Shown piece after piece: positions 42,798 to 51,290 of a stretch of DNA of 64,000 nucleotides. Each line of letters begins with the position of its first letter. Within the stretch, counting starts at the first letter, position 1. The position numbers were made by a program, and so were the translations under genes. The notes under the pieces were generated by a model. The model was not told the origin of the DNA. It ran no database searches and worked only from the letters and a program-made list of their open reading frames with translations. This stretch comes from Curtobacterium sp. MCPF17_002 (lineage in GTDB: Bacteria > Actinomycetota > Actinomycetes > Actinomycetales > Microbacteriaceae): assembly GCF_003234115.2 (NCBI RefSeq), contig NZ_CP126251.1, positions 248,001 through 312,000 on the forward strand. The letters are read 5' to 3'.

Positions 42798-43829
42798 CTA
42801 GCGCTGCTGCAGCACCCGCCCGCGCAGCCGCTCCCGACTGAGCCCCGGCAACGCCACCCCGGTGTCGCCCTCGAGCACGTGGGTCCCGGGCGGCACCACC
42901 GCGTCGATGGCGTCGAGCAACTCGTCGTCGAGCGCCACCTCGGACGCCTGCACGTAGGCGTCGACGTGCGAGAGGGTCCGCGGACCGACCACGACCGAGG
43001 ACACGTCCGGGTGCGTCAACGCGAAGCCCACCGCGAGTTCGAGCAACGTCAGCCCGGACTCGTCCGCCAGCCGTCCCAGCCGGTCGGCGACGTCGAGCTT
43101 GCGACGGTTCGCAGGGGCGCCGATGTCGTACGTGTGCGGCGCCTCGAGCACCCGCGGCGAGCGCGGTTGCACGGTCCCGTTCCGGTACGCGCCGGCGAGC
43201 CACCCACCGGCCAGGGGTGCGGCCGCGAGCACGCCGAGGCCGAAGCGGCGGGCGACCGGGAAGGTCGTGCGCTCCGCCGTCCGCGTGGTGATCGAGTACG
43301 GCGCGTGCGTCGCGGTCGCGCTCTTGCCGCCGGACCGCAGCCACTGGGCCTCGACGAGTTCCTCGGCCGGGAACCCGGGGAGCCCGAACGCCCGGATCTT
43401 GCCCTGCGTGACCAGGTCCGCCAGCGCGTCCAGGGTCTCGTCGAGCGACGTCGTCGGGTCGGGGTGGGCGGGCTGGTACAGGTCGATGACGTCCGTGCCG
43501 AGCCGTTCCAGGCTCCGCTCGACCGCCCGGAACATCCACCGGCGGCCGTTTCCGTGCCGTCCCGGGTCCCGATCGACGGGGTCGCCGAACCGGACCGACA
43601 GGAAGACGTCCTCACGCCGCTCGCCGAGTGCCGCCCCGACGACGCTCTCCGCGAGGCCCGCACCGTCCGCGTCGGACACGTCCACGGCCGTCACGCCGCG
43701 ACCGAGCGCCTCGTGCACGAGCCGGACCGCGTCGTCGACGTCCCGCTCCGCGACGGTGGTGACCGCTCGGGTGCCGAGGGTCAGCGCGCTGACGGGGGCA
43801 CCCGTCCTCCCCATGCGGCGCTGTTCCAT
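42798..43829 (-). CDS. Aldo/keto reductase-fold protein with altered catalytic tetrad
   Basis: A 343-residue protein of the AKR fold. The barrel landmarks are present (MGRTGAPVSALTLGT, ERLGTDVIDLYQ, DETLDALADLVTQGKIRAFG), but the tetrad is broken: DVSDADG replaces the usual D-x-A-x-x-Y, the Lys strand reads LSVRFGD (Arg), and YQPAHPDP has Ala at the His place. It may be a pseudoenzyme or use another chemistry. The ATG at 43829 is preferred since TATCGT (43837-43842) is 7 bases upstream and the alternative GTG 43838 falls inside that box. Confidence 0.82.
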   Translation of the reverse strand: MEQRRMGRTGAPVSALTLGTRAVTTVAERDVDDAVRLVHEALGRGVTAVDVSDADGAGLAESVVGAALGERREDVFLSVRFGDPVDRDPGRHGNGRRWMFRAVERSLERLGTDVIDLYQPAHPDPTTSLDETLDALADLVTQGKIRAFGLPGFPAEELVEAQWLRSGGKSATATHAPYSITTRTAERTTFPVARRFGLGVLAAAPLAGGWLAGAYRNGTVQPRSPRVLEAPHTYDIGAPANRRKLDVADRLGRLADESGLTLLELAVGFALTHPDVSSVVVGPRTLSHVDAYVQASEVALDDELLDAIDAVVPPGTHVLEGDTGVALPGLSRERLRGRVLQQR

Positions 43830-43889
43830 GCGCGCCACGATAGGAGGACCGCGACGCCCACGGGCCCGGGTGACGAACCGTTACCCCTG

Positions 43890-44012
43890 TTAGCCTGGTC
43901 GGGCACCACCAACACGCAGTGTGTATCTACCGGCCGCCGGCTCCCCGGCGGACAACGGCGGCACCCGATGGGTCCGCCCCCTCCAGTCCGGCGGGCCGAG
44001 AAGGCACACCTC
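43890..44012 (+). promoter_or_regulatory. Structured 5' leader of the MFS gene
   Basis: A TAGCCT -10 box (43892-43897) predicts a leader of about 110 bases. It contains CCGCCGG/CCGGCGG (arms around 43931-43951) and GGCGG-ACCC/GGGT-CCGCC (43956-43978), two successive stable hairpins. A GTG-initiated frame (43921) crosses both hairpins and continues past the MFS ATG out of frame. This arrangement fits a cis-regulatory RNA or ribosome-controlled attenuator; I cannot assign it to a known class. Confidence 0.45.
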
Positions 44013-45281
44013 ATGCTCCACAGCACCTCCGCGCCCACTCCGCCGGCCGCCGCTACGACCGCACCGGCTGTGCAGGCCGCCGACCGTTCGCTCGTCGCCC
44101 TCGCTGGACGCTGGTACTTCCCGATCGCGTTCGTCGCCCGGCTGCCCTTCGCGATGATGGTCGTCGGCGTCCTCACGCTCGTCGTCTCCGCGCGGGACTC
44201 GGTCGCCCTCGGCGGCGTCAACTCGGCCTCCGTCGGCATCGGCGCGGCGGTCTTCGGCCCGATGATCGGCGCCGCGGCGGACCGCTTCGGCCAGCGCACC
44301 GTGCTCGTGCCCGTCGGCCTGGTGAACGCCGCGCTGCTCGGCGTCTTCCCGTTCGTCGTGAACGGCTCCGCGCCGGACCTCGCCGTCCTCGCGATGGCGT
44401 TCTGCATCGGTGCGTCCGCGCCCCAGGTCGCGCCGATGTCCCGGACGCGGCTCGTCGCCATCATCCGGCAGCGCATGGCACCGGGCCGTCGTGACGCGGT
44501 CACCAGCGGCACCATGGCGTACGAGTCCGCTGCCGACGAGACCGTCTTCATCATCGGGCCGTTCCTGGTCGGCATCCTCGCGAGTGCGATCGCGCCGTGG
44601 GTCGCCGTCGCCGGGGCGTCCGCGCTGACCTTCGTGTTCGTCACCGCGTTCGCCCTGCACCCGACCGGCAGGCTCGCACTCGGGCACCACGAGGAACTCG
44701 TGCAGGCACCCGCCCGGGAACTCCTCCGCCCGCGGCTCGTCGTCGTCGTGCTCGGGATCCTCGGCGTGGGCCTGTTCTTCGGGTCGACGCTGACCTCGCT
44801 GACCGCGTTCATGGAGATCCACGGCGAGTCCTCGCAGGCCGGGCTGCTCTACGGCCTGATGGGCATCGGGTCGGCCGGTCTGGCGCTCGGTTCGGCGGCG
44901 TTCCCCCGCGGGTTCGCCCTCGGCTGGCGCTGGCTGGTGTTCGGCGTCGTCCTGCTCGGCGGGGCGATCGCGTTCTCGCAGGCCGGTTCGGTGCTCGCCG
45001 TCGGCGTGGTGCTCGCCGTGATGGGCATCGGGATCGGCCCGACCCTGGTCGCGCAGTACAGCCTCGGGTCGGACCGTTCCCCGGTCGGGCGCTCGGCGAC
45101 GACGATGACGATCCTCGGGTCCGCGGTGATCGTCGGGCAGTCGATCGCGTCGGCCGTCACCGGTGACCTCGCCGAACAGCACGGCGCAGCCGTGGCGATG
45201 CTGCTGCCCGCCGCCTCCGCGGCGGTCGTGGTGCTCGCCGCGGTGGCGAACCTGCTGCTGCCGCGCCGCGCCCTGGTCTGA
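44013..45281 (+). CDS. MFS transporter
   Basis: A 422-residue, 12-segment MFS protein. MIGAAADRFGQRTVL is the loop after helix 2, and a run VARLPFAMMVVGVLTLV forms helix 1. It resembles uncharacterised actinobacterial drug-type exporters. The leader is long and structured, so expression is probably conditional. The start is set by the family alignment; the Shine-Dalgarno (GAGAAGG) is at 11 bases, somewhat far. Confidence 0.85.
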   Translation: MLHSTSAPTPPAAATTAPAVQAADRSLVALAGRWYFPIAFVARLPFAMMVVGVLTLVVSARDSVALGGVNSASVGIGAAVFGPMIGAAADRFGQRTVLVPVGLVNAALLGVFPFVVNGSAPDLAVLAMAFCIGASAPQVAPMSRTRLVAIIRQRMAPGRRDAVTSGTMAYESAADETVFIIGPFLVGILASAIAPWVAVAGASALTFVFVTAFALHPTGRLALGHHEELVQAPARELLRPRLVVVVLGILGVGLFFGSTLTSLTAFMEIHGESSQAGLLYGLMGIGSAGLALGSAAFPRGFALGWRWLVFGVVLLGGAIAFSQAGSVLAVGVVLAVMGIGIGPTLVAQYSLGSDRSPVGRSATTMTILGSAVIVGQSIASAVTGDLAEQHGAAVAMLLPAASAAVVVLAAVANLLLPRRALV

Positions 45282-45290
45282 CCACCTGAC

Positions 45291-45332
45291 GGGCGGGAGG
45301 CACGGTGCGGGCCCGCCCCGCGCCTCCAGGCC
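45291..45332. repeat. GGAGGCGCG hairpin repeat, degenerate copy
   Basis: Arms of about 20 bases (45292-45311, 45312-45331) pair with roughly four mismatches; GGGAGGCACGG on the left faces CCGCGCCTCCAGG on the right. It follows the MFS stop by 9 bases and precedes the -10 box of the next gene. Confidence 0.75.
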
Positions 45333-45363
45333 GCGCGCCGCGCCCGGGGGATACGTTCGGGGC

Positions 45364-46452
45364 ATGGACGAAGCGAGTCGCGTACTCATCCCCGCCGGCA
45401 CCGCGTTCACGGCCGACGACGTCACGTTCTGGGCGGGCAAGGGGGACCGGCCGCTCGAGCAGGCCATCGCCGAGGCCGACCTGCTCGTCAGCGCACCGCA
45501 CGCGGGAGCGGCGATCCCCGCGGAACTCGACGGCTTCCTCGCGCCCGAGTTCACCCGCCGACTGCAGTACGACTACACCGACGTGTCGACGAGCGCCGTC
45601 GTCCGGCGGTGGGCGGAGCTCGACCCCCGCGTCGTCGTCGTCGAGAACCCGCATCCCCGGATGGTGCGCGACCCGAACCGTGCGCGCCCGGCGAGCCTGG
45701 TGGACGACCTGCGCGAGGCGTTCGACCGGGTGCGTGCGGCTGGTCGGGGGCAGCGGGTGGACCTCACCGGCGTCGACGCGATCCGGCCGGTCACGTTCTC
45801 GTTCTTCCCGCTCATCGAGCCGCCGACCTCCGACGCCGCGCTGGTGTCGCTCGCCGCGGCGTTCGAAGCGGTCGGCGACCGGGGACTCGGCGTGTACGAA
45901 CGGACCCGAGACGACCTCGTCGAACGGTTCATCGCGAAGACCCTCGGCACCGGCGGGACGTTCACCGCGCTGTCGTTCCACGACACCATGAACACGACCA
46001 CGAGGATCGACGGAGCCGTCGACGCCCCGCGGAACGCGGCGGACCGGCTGCCCGACGTGGTGGCGCTGTCGAACCGCGGCGACGCGCACGGGGAGCGGCG
46101 CGGTGACGACGCCGTCACGATGGACCCGGCCCGGCTGCGGTCCCTGGCGTCCGCGCACCGCGTGGCGTTCGGCGTGCCGGACGACGCGGTCCTGCTCAAC
46201 CAGCCGTACCTCGGCAGCCAGGAGATCATCCGCGCGGGTGCCCGGTTCGCGCAGGTGGCGAACGACGCCCGCGTGCACGGTGCGCACTTCGACGCCGTGC
46301 AGGCCGAGTTCCTCCGTGAGTTCCTGCTCGGCCCGGCGAACACCGCGGTGCTCCGGCAGCCCGGCACGGGCTGGGTCACGCCGGACGAGGCGCACATCGA
46401 CGGGATCGCGCGGGCGTGCGCTGCCGCGTGGGAGGCGCACCGGGCGCAGTGA
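45364..46452 (+). CDS. N-formylglutamate amidohydrolase family protein
   Basis: A 362-residue protein of the FGase family (zinc-dependent amidohydrolases). SAPHAGAAIP, YDYTDVSTS, VVENPHPRMVRDPNR and LSFHDTMN contain the expected His, Asp and Glu ligands. It would release formate from N-formylglutamate or a related amide, although no histidine-degradation genes adjoin it, so the substrate may differ. TACGTT (45352-45357) 6 bases before the ATG suggests a leaderless mRNA. Confidence 0.85.
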   Translation: MDEASRVLIPAGTAFTADDVTFWAGKGDRPLEQAIAEADLLVSAPHAGAAIPAELDGFLAPEFTRRLQYDYTDVSTSAVVRRWAELDPRVVVVENPHPRMVRDPNRARPASLVDDLREAFDRVRAAGRGQRVDLTGVDAIRPVTFSFFPLIEPPTSDAALVSLAAAFEAVGDRGLGVYERTRDDLVERFIAKTLGTGGTFTALSFHDTMNTTTRIDGAVDAPRNAADRLPDVVALSNRGDAHGERRGDDAVTMDPARLRSLASAHRVAFGVPDDAVLLNQPYLGSQEIIRAGARFAQVANDARVHGAHFDAVQAEFLREFLLGPANTAVLRQPGTGWVTPDEAHIDGIARACAAAWEAHRAQ

Positions 46453-46488
46453 CGGTCCGCGGGCGGGACGACGACCAGCGGGCCGCGC

Positions 46489-47832
46489 TCAGCCCCAGAG
46501 CAGGCCGAACACCGCACCGAAGACGATCGTCGACGCGGCCAGCACGAGGGTCGGCACGAAGAACGAGTGGTCGATCAGCTTCGTCCCGAGCTTCGTCGAC
46601 CCCGTCGTGTCGAAGTTCGCCGCCGCGATCTGCGAGCCGTTCGTCGGCAGCAGGTAGATGCCCGCGAACGCACCGGCCCACATCCCGGACAGCAGCCCGA
46701 GCGGGATGCCCGCCGCGAGCCCGATCGGCACGATGGTCCTGGTGGCCGTCGACTGGCTCGTCGTCAGGACGCAGACCAGGAAGACGCCGAGCGCGAAGAT
46801 CCAGGGCGCGGCCGTGACGAGGCCGCCGATCGACGTCGAGATCTCCTCCGTGTAGTGCGCCAGGAACGTGTCGGTCAGCCACGCGAGCCCGAAGAGCGCC
46901 ACCGCGGACACCATGCCGGCGCGGAACACCGTCGCCGTCGGGACCTCGGACGCCTTCGGCCGGCTGATCAGGATGATGAGCGTGCCGACGACGAACATCA
47001 CGATCTCGATGATCGGCGTCATGCTCACGGGCACCCCCTCGGCATCGAGCGGCCGGAGACCGCTGAAGAGCCCGAAGACGACGATCGCGACCACGCCGAG
47101 CAGGAACACGACGGCGGCGCGACGACCACCCGACGTCACCGTGACCTCGGCCTTCGCGGCGTCCGCGGCGGCCGAACCCGGCGGCGGGATCGTCCCGGCC
47201 GCGATCTTCGCCTGGATGTCGGCGTCCGCGGTGATCTCCTTGCCGAGGCGGCTGACGACGAACGACGACACCACGATGCCGGCCACCGCGGCGGGCAGGG
47301 TCACCTTGAGGATGTCCACGAGCTCGAACCCGTACGGCTGCACCTCGGTCAGGGTCACCATCGCCGCCATGGCAGCCGACACCGGGCTGCACGCGAGCGC
47401 GACGCCGGTGGCGACGACCGACAGGGACAGCGGCCGCGAGGGACGGATGCCGTTCCGGTACGAGAGGTCCTGGATCACGGGCAACAGCGGGTAGAGGATG
47501 TTCGAGGTCCCGGCGCCGACCGAGAACAGGAACGCCACGAGCGGCGCGATGAGCGTGATCTGCTTCGGGAAGCGCGAGATGATCCTCGCCGCGACCGACA
47601 CCATCCAGTCGATGCCGCCGGCGACCTGCATGATCGACGACGCGACCACGACCGAGATGACGATGAGGAGCGCGTCGATCGGCGGCGAGCCGGGTGGCAG
47701 ACGGAAGACGAAGACGAGGACCGCCACGCCGAAGCCGCCCCAGAGCCCCAACCCGACACCGCTCGACCGGGTGCCCATGACGATGCACCCGAGCACGACC
47801 AGCAGTTCGACGATGAACAGCGCGACGTCCAT
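46489..47832 (-). CDS. Anaerobic C4-dicarboxylate transporter, DcuA/DcuB family
   Basis: A 447-residue membrane carrier of the Dcu family. Hydrophobic segments span most of the chain; SVGAGTSNILYPLLPVI and CSPVSAAMAAM are conserved regions. It exchanges fumarate, malate, aspartate and succinate. The DcuA and DcuB branches cannot be separated by eye. The start has GAGGGG upstream. It lies 90 bases behind the Mrp operon and may be read from it. Confidence 0.9.
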   Translation of the reverse strand: MDVALFIVELLVVLGCIVMGTRSSGVGLGLWGGFGVAVLVFVFRLPPGSPPIDALLIVISVVVASSIMQVAGGIDWMVSVAARIISRFPKQITLIAPLVAFLFSVGAGTSNILYPLLPVIQDLSYRNGIRPSRPLSLSVVATGVALACSPVSAAMAAMVTLTEVQPYGFELVDILKVTLPAAVAGIVVSSFVVSRLGKEITADADIQAKIAAGTIPPPGSAAADAAKAEVTVTSGGRRAAVVFLLGVVAIVVFGLFSGLRPLDAEGVPVSMTPIIEIVMFVVGTLIILISRPKASEVPTATVFRAGMVSAVALFGLAWLTDTFLAHYTEEISTSIGGLVTAAPWIFALGVFLVCVLTTSQSTATRTIVPIGLAAGIPLGLLSGMWAGAFAGIYLLPTNGSQIAAANFDTTGSTKLGTKLIDHSFFVPTLVLAASTIVFGAVFGLLWG

Positions 47833-47922
47833 TCGTGACCCCTCACGAGACGTGACGCCGTTCCCTGGTCGGCGTCGGTGCCCGTGAGCCTATCCACGGA
47901 GCGTGCGCCGTGGTCGTCGGCG

Positions 47923-48279
47923 CTACGACTCGGTGTCGTCGACCAGCAGGTCCTCGTGCCGCAGGTCGTCCGACCGCAGCCCCGCGCGGGCGATCATGTG
48001 CGTCGACACCGGCACCAGGAACAGCTGGAACACCATGATCGGCAGCACCACCCACAGCGCCGTCCACGTCCAGACCGCGACGACGATCGCGGCCAGCGCG
48101 AACGCCAGCCCGAGGACCTGCGGCTTCGCCATCGCGTGCAGGCGGACGAGCGGGTCGGGGAACCGGACGATGCCGACGCCGGCGCCGAGCGACAGCACGG
48201 CCGCCACGAGCAGCAGGCCGAGCGCGATCCACGCCCGGACCCCGGCGCCGTCGATGAAGGCCTGGATGGTGTCGATCAC
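47923..48279 (-). CDS. mrpG: Na+/H+ antiporter subunit G
   Basis: A 118-residue protein with three membrane segments and the PhaG/MrpG signature (VGIVRFPDPLVRLHAMAKPQVLG). It is the last gene of the Mrp operon and starts 4 bases inside mrpF. It takes part in assembly of the multi-subunit antiporter. Confidence 0.93.
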   Translation of the reverse strand: MIDTIQAFIDGAGVRAWIALGLLLVAAVLSLGAGVGIVRFPDPLVRLHAMAKPQVLGLAFALAAIVVAVWTWTALWVVLPIMVFQLFLVPVSTHMIARAGLRSDDLRHEDLLVDDTES

Positions 48280-48602
48280 GAGCGCTCCTCCGGCCTGGTG
48301 GCGGTCAGGCCGTCGTCGGACGGGTCCGACGACGGGGTGACGGCGCGGGCGACGGCGATCGTCGCGAACACGCTCGTCGCGGCGATCACCACGAGGACGG
48401 GGATCCCGGTCAGGTCCTGCCGGATGACCATGGCCGCCCCGATGACGATCAGCGCGGTGGTCAGGACCATGTCCGAGCCGATCATGCGGTCGAGGATCGT
48501 CGGACCGCGCACGATCCGGAACACCGCGAGCGCGAGCGCGACCCCGAGGAGGGCGAGCACGAGGGCGATGCCGACCCCCATGACGACGACCGCGGCGTTC
48601 AC
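48276..48602 (-). CDS. mrpF: Na+/H+ antiporter subunit F
   Basis: A 108-residue protein with three membrane segments; RIVRGPTILDRMIGSDMVLT is the MrpF/PhaF signature. The GTG start has GGAGGTGA upstream and overlaps mrpE by 4 bases. Confidence 0.93.
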   Translation of the reverse strand: MNAAVVVMGVGIALVLALLGVALALAVFRIVRGPTILDRMIGSDMVLTTALIVIGAAMVIRQDLTGIPVLVVIAATSVFATIAVARAVTPSSDPSDDGLTATRPEERS

Positions 48603-49186
48603 CGGGTCACCTCCGGCAGGGGTCCGGACAACTCGGAGACGTCCTGCTTCGAGCCGAGCGCACGGATCACCAGGGTCTCGATGCCGAGTGCCTCGCGCCG
48701 GGCCGCCTCGACCTGCTCGGCACGCTCCGTGTCGAGCACGTGCAACAGCAGTCGCCGGCGGCGCAGGTCGACGTCGGCGACGTACGACCCCGGCACGAGC
48801 GAGATCGCGAGCGTCGCCAGGGTGAAGGTCATCTCGGACGTCGTGTGCAGCTGCACGAGCGAGATCGAGCTGCGCCGCACGCCGCGCGGACGCAGTGCGA
48901 CCCAGGCGACCCGGAACGACGCGACCACCACGAGCCCTGCCCACACCAGCAGGAACCAGCTGAAGTGCGGGATCGAGAACCGTGCGGACAGCGGGACCGG
49001 CGGCAGCGGGAGCGCCTGCGTCACGAGCAGCGCGACGACGATCCCCGAGAGCAGCGTCAGGGGTGTCCACGACCCCCACAGCAGCGCCCACAGCACGGTC
49101 AGCCCGGCCACCAGCGGCACGTCGTACCGCCACGCGACGGCGATCCGGCGGGCGTTCGTGATCCGCCGCGTGCTGTCGGTGTTCAC
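48599..49186 (-). CDS. mrpE: Na+/H+ antiporter subunit E
   Basis: A 195-residue MrpE. After the membrane segments, the TLATLAISLVPGSYVADVD part and LLLHVLDT are typical; the N-terminal 15 residues and a C-terminal extension past residue 165 are less conserved. It overlaps mrpD and mrpF by 4 bases each, so translation is coupled. Confidence 0.92.
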   Translation of the reverse strand: MNTDSTRRITNARRIAVAWRYDVPLVAGLTVLWALLWGSWTPLTLLSGIVVALLVTQALPLPPVPLSARFSIPHFSWFLLVWAGLVVVASFRVAWVALRPRGVRRSSISLVQLHTTSEMTFTLATLAISLVPGSYVADVDLRRRRLLLHVLDTERAEQVEAARREALGIETLVIRALGSKQDVSELSGPLPEVTR

Positions 49187-50883
49187 CGTGTCCCCCCGAG
49201 GACGGCCTGCACGTAGCGGTCCGGCGACTCCAGGGACTCGGCCGCTCGGGTCGCGTAGCCGTACAGCGGCCCGGCGACGATGGTGAGGGCGACGGACCCG
49301 AGGACCGCGACGGTCGTCACGCCGACCAGCATGCGCGGCAGGCGGACGCGGGTGGGCGCCTCACCGAGACCGGCCTGCGTGTCCGTGGCCGCGGTGGTCG
49401 GACTGGAGGCGCGGCTCGCGTGCGCAGCGTCGGTGACGGTCGTCGAGCCTCCAGGGTGGAAGGCCTCGCCGCTCTCCTCGGAGACCGTCAACGGGGCCGG
49501 TTCCGGCGACCGCAGGTGCGCGTGCGGCTCGGCGACGGACGCGTGCGGCGCCGCCGCTTCGGCGGCCGGCTTCGGCCGCCAGAAGGCCGCGTCCCAGACG
49601 CGCATGAGCGCGTAGAGGGTGAGGAGGCTCGTCACGACACCCGCGCCGATGGTCACGTACGCCAGCGGCGAGCCGTCCTCGGCGGCGGCGCGGAACAGGC
49701 CGAGCTTGCCGATGAAGCCGGAGAACGGTGGGATGCCCCCCAAGTTGAACGCGGGGACGAGGTACAGCGCCGCGAGGAGCGGTGCGGCCTTGAGGAGCCC
49801 GCCGAGCGACCTCGTCGAGGTGGTCCCGCCGACCCGTTCCATCAACCCCGACACCAGGAACAAGGTGGTCTGCACGACGATGTGGTGCACCGTGTAGAAG
49901 ACCGCGGCCGCGGTCCCCGCGACGGTGCCGAGGCCGACGCCCATCACCATGAAGCCGATGTGGCTGATCAGGGTGAAGGACAGCAGTCGTTTCACGTCGG
50001 TCTGCGACACCGCACCGAGCACGCCGACCACCATCGTCAGCACCGCCACGATGAGGAGCACGGTGTTGAGCTGGGGCCTCGGGAAGATGATCGTCTCGAG
50101 CCGGATGATCGCGTAGATGCCGACCTTCGTCAGCAGCCCCGCGAACACCGCCGTCACCGGAGCCGGCGCGGTCGGGTACGAGTCCGGCAACCAGAACGCC
50201 AGCGGGAACACCGCCGCCTTGATGCCGAACCCGATGAGCAGCATCGTGTGGAGCAGCAGCTGCACGTGCTCCGGCAGGCCCGCGACCCGCTCGCTGATCT
50301 GCGCGATGTTCACGGTGCCGGTCGCGCCGTACACCAGGCCGATCGCCGCGAGGAAGATCGCCGACGCGATGAGGCTCGTCACGATGTACGTCGTGCCCGC
50401 CCGGACGCGTTGCTCGCTGCCGCCGAGGGTGATGAGCACGTAGCTCGCGACGAGCAGCATCTCGAACGCGACGTACAGGTTGAAGAGGTCTCCTGCGATG
50501 AACGAGTCGAGCACCCCGGCCGCGAGCACGAGGTACGTCGGGTAGAAGATCGTCACCGGCGCTTCGCCGTCGTCCGCCGCGAGCCCCTGCCCGATCGAGA
50601 ACAGCAGGACGATGAGGAGCACGCTCGCGCTCACGGTGAGGAGCAGCGCGCTGAGACGGTCCACCACGAGCGAGATGCCGTACGGCGCCTGCCACCCGCC
50701 GACCTGCACCACGATGGTGCCGTGCTGGTCGACGAGCACCATCAGGGTCGCGGCGACGGCCAGCGCCACGACGAGCACCACGACGGTGATCGCCCGCTGC
50801 AGCTTCTGGTGTCGGAGGAGTCCGAGTGCGACCGCGGCGCCGAGCAGCGGGACGAGGACGAGGAGTGGGACGAGCCAGGTCAT
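49183..50883 (-). CDS. mrpD: Na+/H+ antiporter subunit D
   Basis: A 566-residue NuoN/NuoM-like subunit with about 14 membrane segments. The proton-path Glu lies in the NLYVAFEMLLVASYVLITLGG segment and the Lys in GFGIKAAVFPLAFWLPD. Between the last two membrane segments is an extra hydrophilic loop of about 75 residues (around 460-535), rich in Ala, Ser, Pro and Thr, whose DNA contains a decayed copy of the hairpin repeat. The usual MrpD is near 500 residues, which agrees with an insertion. Confidence 0.93.
   Translation of the reverse strand: MTWLVPLLVLVPLLGAAVALGLLRHQKLQRAITVVVLVVALAVAATLMVLVDQHGTIVVQVGGWQAPYGISLVVDRLSALLLTVSASVLLIVLLFSIGQGLAADDGEAPVTIFYPTYLVLAAGVLDSFIAGDLFNLYVAFEMLLVASYVLITLGGSEQRVRAGTTYIVTSLIASAIFLAAIGLVYGATGTVNIAQISERVAGLPEHVQLLLHTMLLIGFGIKAAVFPLAFWLPDSYPTAPAPVTAVFAGLLTKVGIYAIIRLETIIFPRPQLNTVLLIVAVLTMVVGVLGAVSQTDVKRLLSFTLISHIGFMVMGVGLGTVAGTAAAVFYTVHHIVVQTTLFLVSGLMERVGGTTSTRSLGGLLKAAPLLAALYLVPAFNLGGIPPFSGFIGKLGLFRAAAEDGSPLAYVTIGAGVVTSLLTLYALMRVWDAAFWRPKPAAEAAAPHASVAEPHAHLRSPEPAPLTVSEESGEAFHPGGSTTVTDAAHASRASSPTTAATDTQAGLGEAPTRVRLPRMLVGVTTVAVLGSVALTIVAGPLYGYATRAAESLESPDRYVQAVLGGTR
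49402..49454. repeat. Decayed hairpin repeat inside mrpD
   Basis: CTGGAGGCGCGGCTCG (49403-49418) and CGAGCCTCCAG (49444-49454) match the two arms of the family around a 25-base interior. It lies in the loop insertion of mrpD and is translated without breaking the frame. Confidence 0.55.
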
Positions 50884-51290
50884 CGGGTCGCCTCCTGTTC
50901 GGCGTCGGTGGTGGTCTCCGGGTCCTCGTCGGCCGGCTCGTCGCGCTCCCGGCCGATCGCGACGTCGGCCTCGTCGACCTCGACCTCGTCGGCGCGGGAC
51001 AGCTTCCACGAGCGGTGGATGAGCGCCAGCAGGAACGCACTGACCGCGAAGGTGATGACGATCGCGGTGAGGGCGAACGCCTGTGGCAGCGGGTCGGTGA
51101 TGCCCTCCGACGTCGAGCCGATCGGCGGGTTGCCCGCGGCACCCGACATCGTGAGGAGCAGCAGGTTGAGGGCGTTGCCGAGCAGCAGGAAGCCGAGCAG
51201 CATCCGGGTCAGGGAGCGTTCGAGGAGCAGGTAGACCCCGCAGGAGAACAGCACCGCCATCGCGATGACGAGGACCAGGGTGACGGTCAT
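50880..51290 (-). CDS. mrpC: Na+/H+ antiporter subunit C
   Basis: A 136-residue NuoK-like subunit with three membrane segments (LLGFLLLGNALNLLLL, DPLPQAFALTAIVI are signatures) and an acidic C-terminal tail of about 35 residues that is longer than usual. It overlaps mrpD and mrpA by 4 bases. Confidence 0.93.
   Translation of the reverse strand: MTVTLVLVIAMAVLFSCGVYLLLERSLTRMLLGFLLLGNALNLLLLTMSGAAGNPPIGSTSEGITDPLPQAFALTAIVITFAVSAFLLALIHRSWKLSRADEVEVDEADVAIGRERDEPADEDPETTTDAEQEATR

Noticed and set aside
42402..44012. N-terminal extension of the MFS transporter reaching back to 42402
   Set aside because: It would run through the aldo/keto reductase-like gene on the other strand, and the MFS fold begins at 44013.
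47894..47913. Hairpin CCACGG-N8-CCGTGG between mrpG and the dcu gene
   Set aside because: Six base pairs with an 8-base loop are too weak to call a terminator in sequence this rich in G+C.
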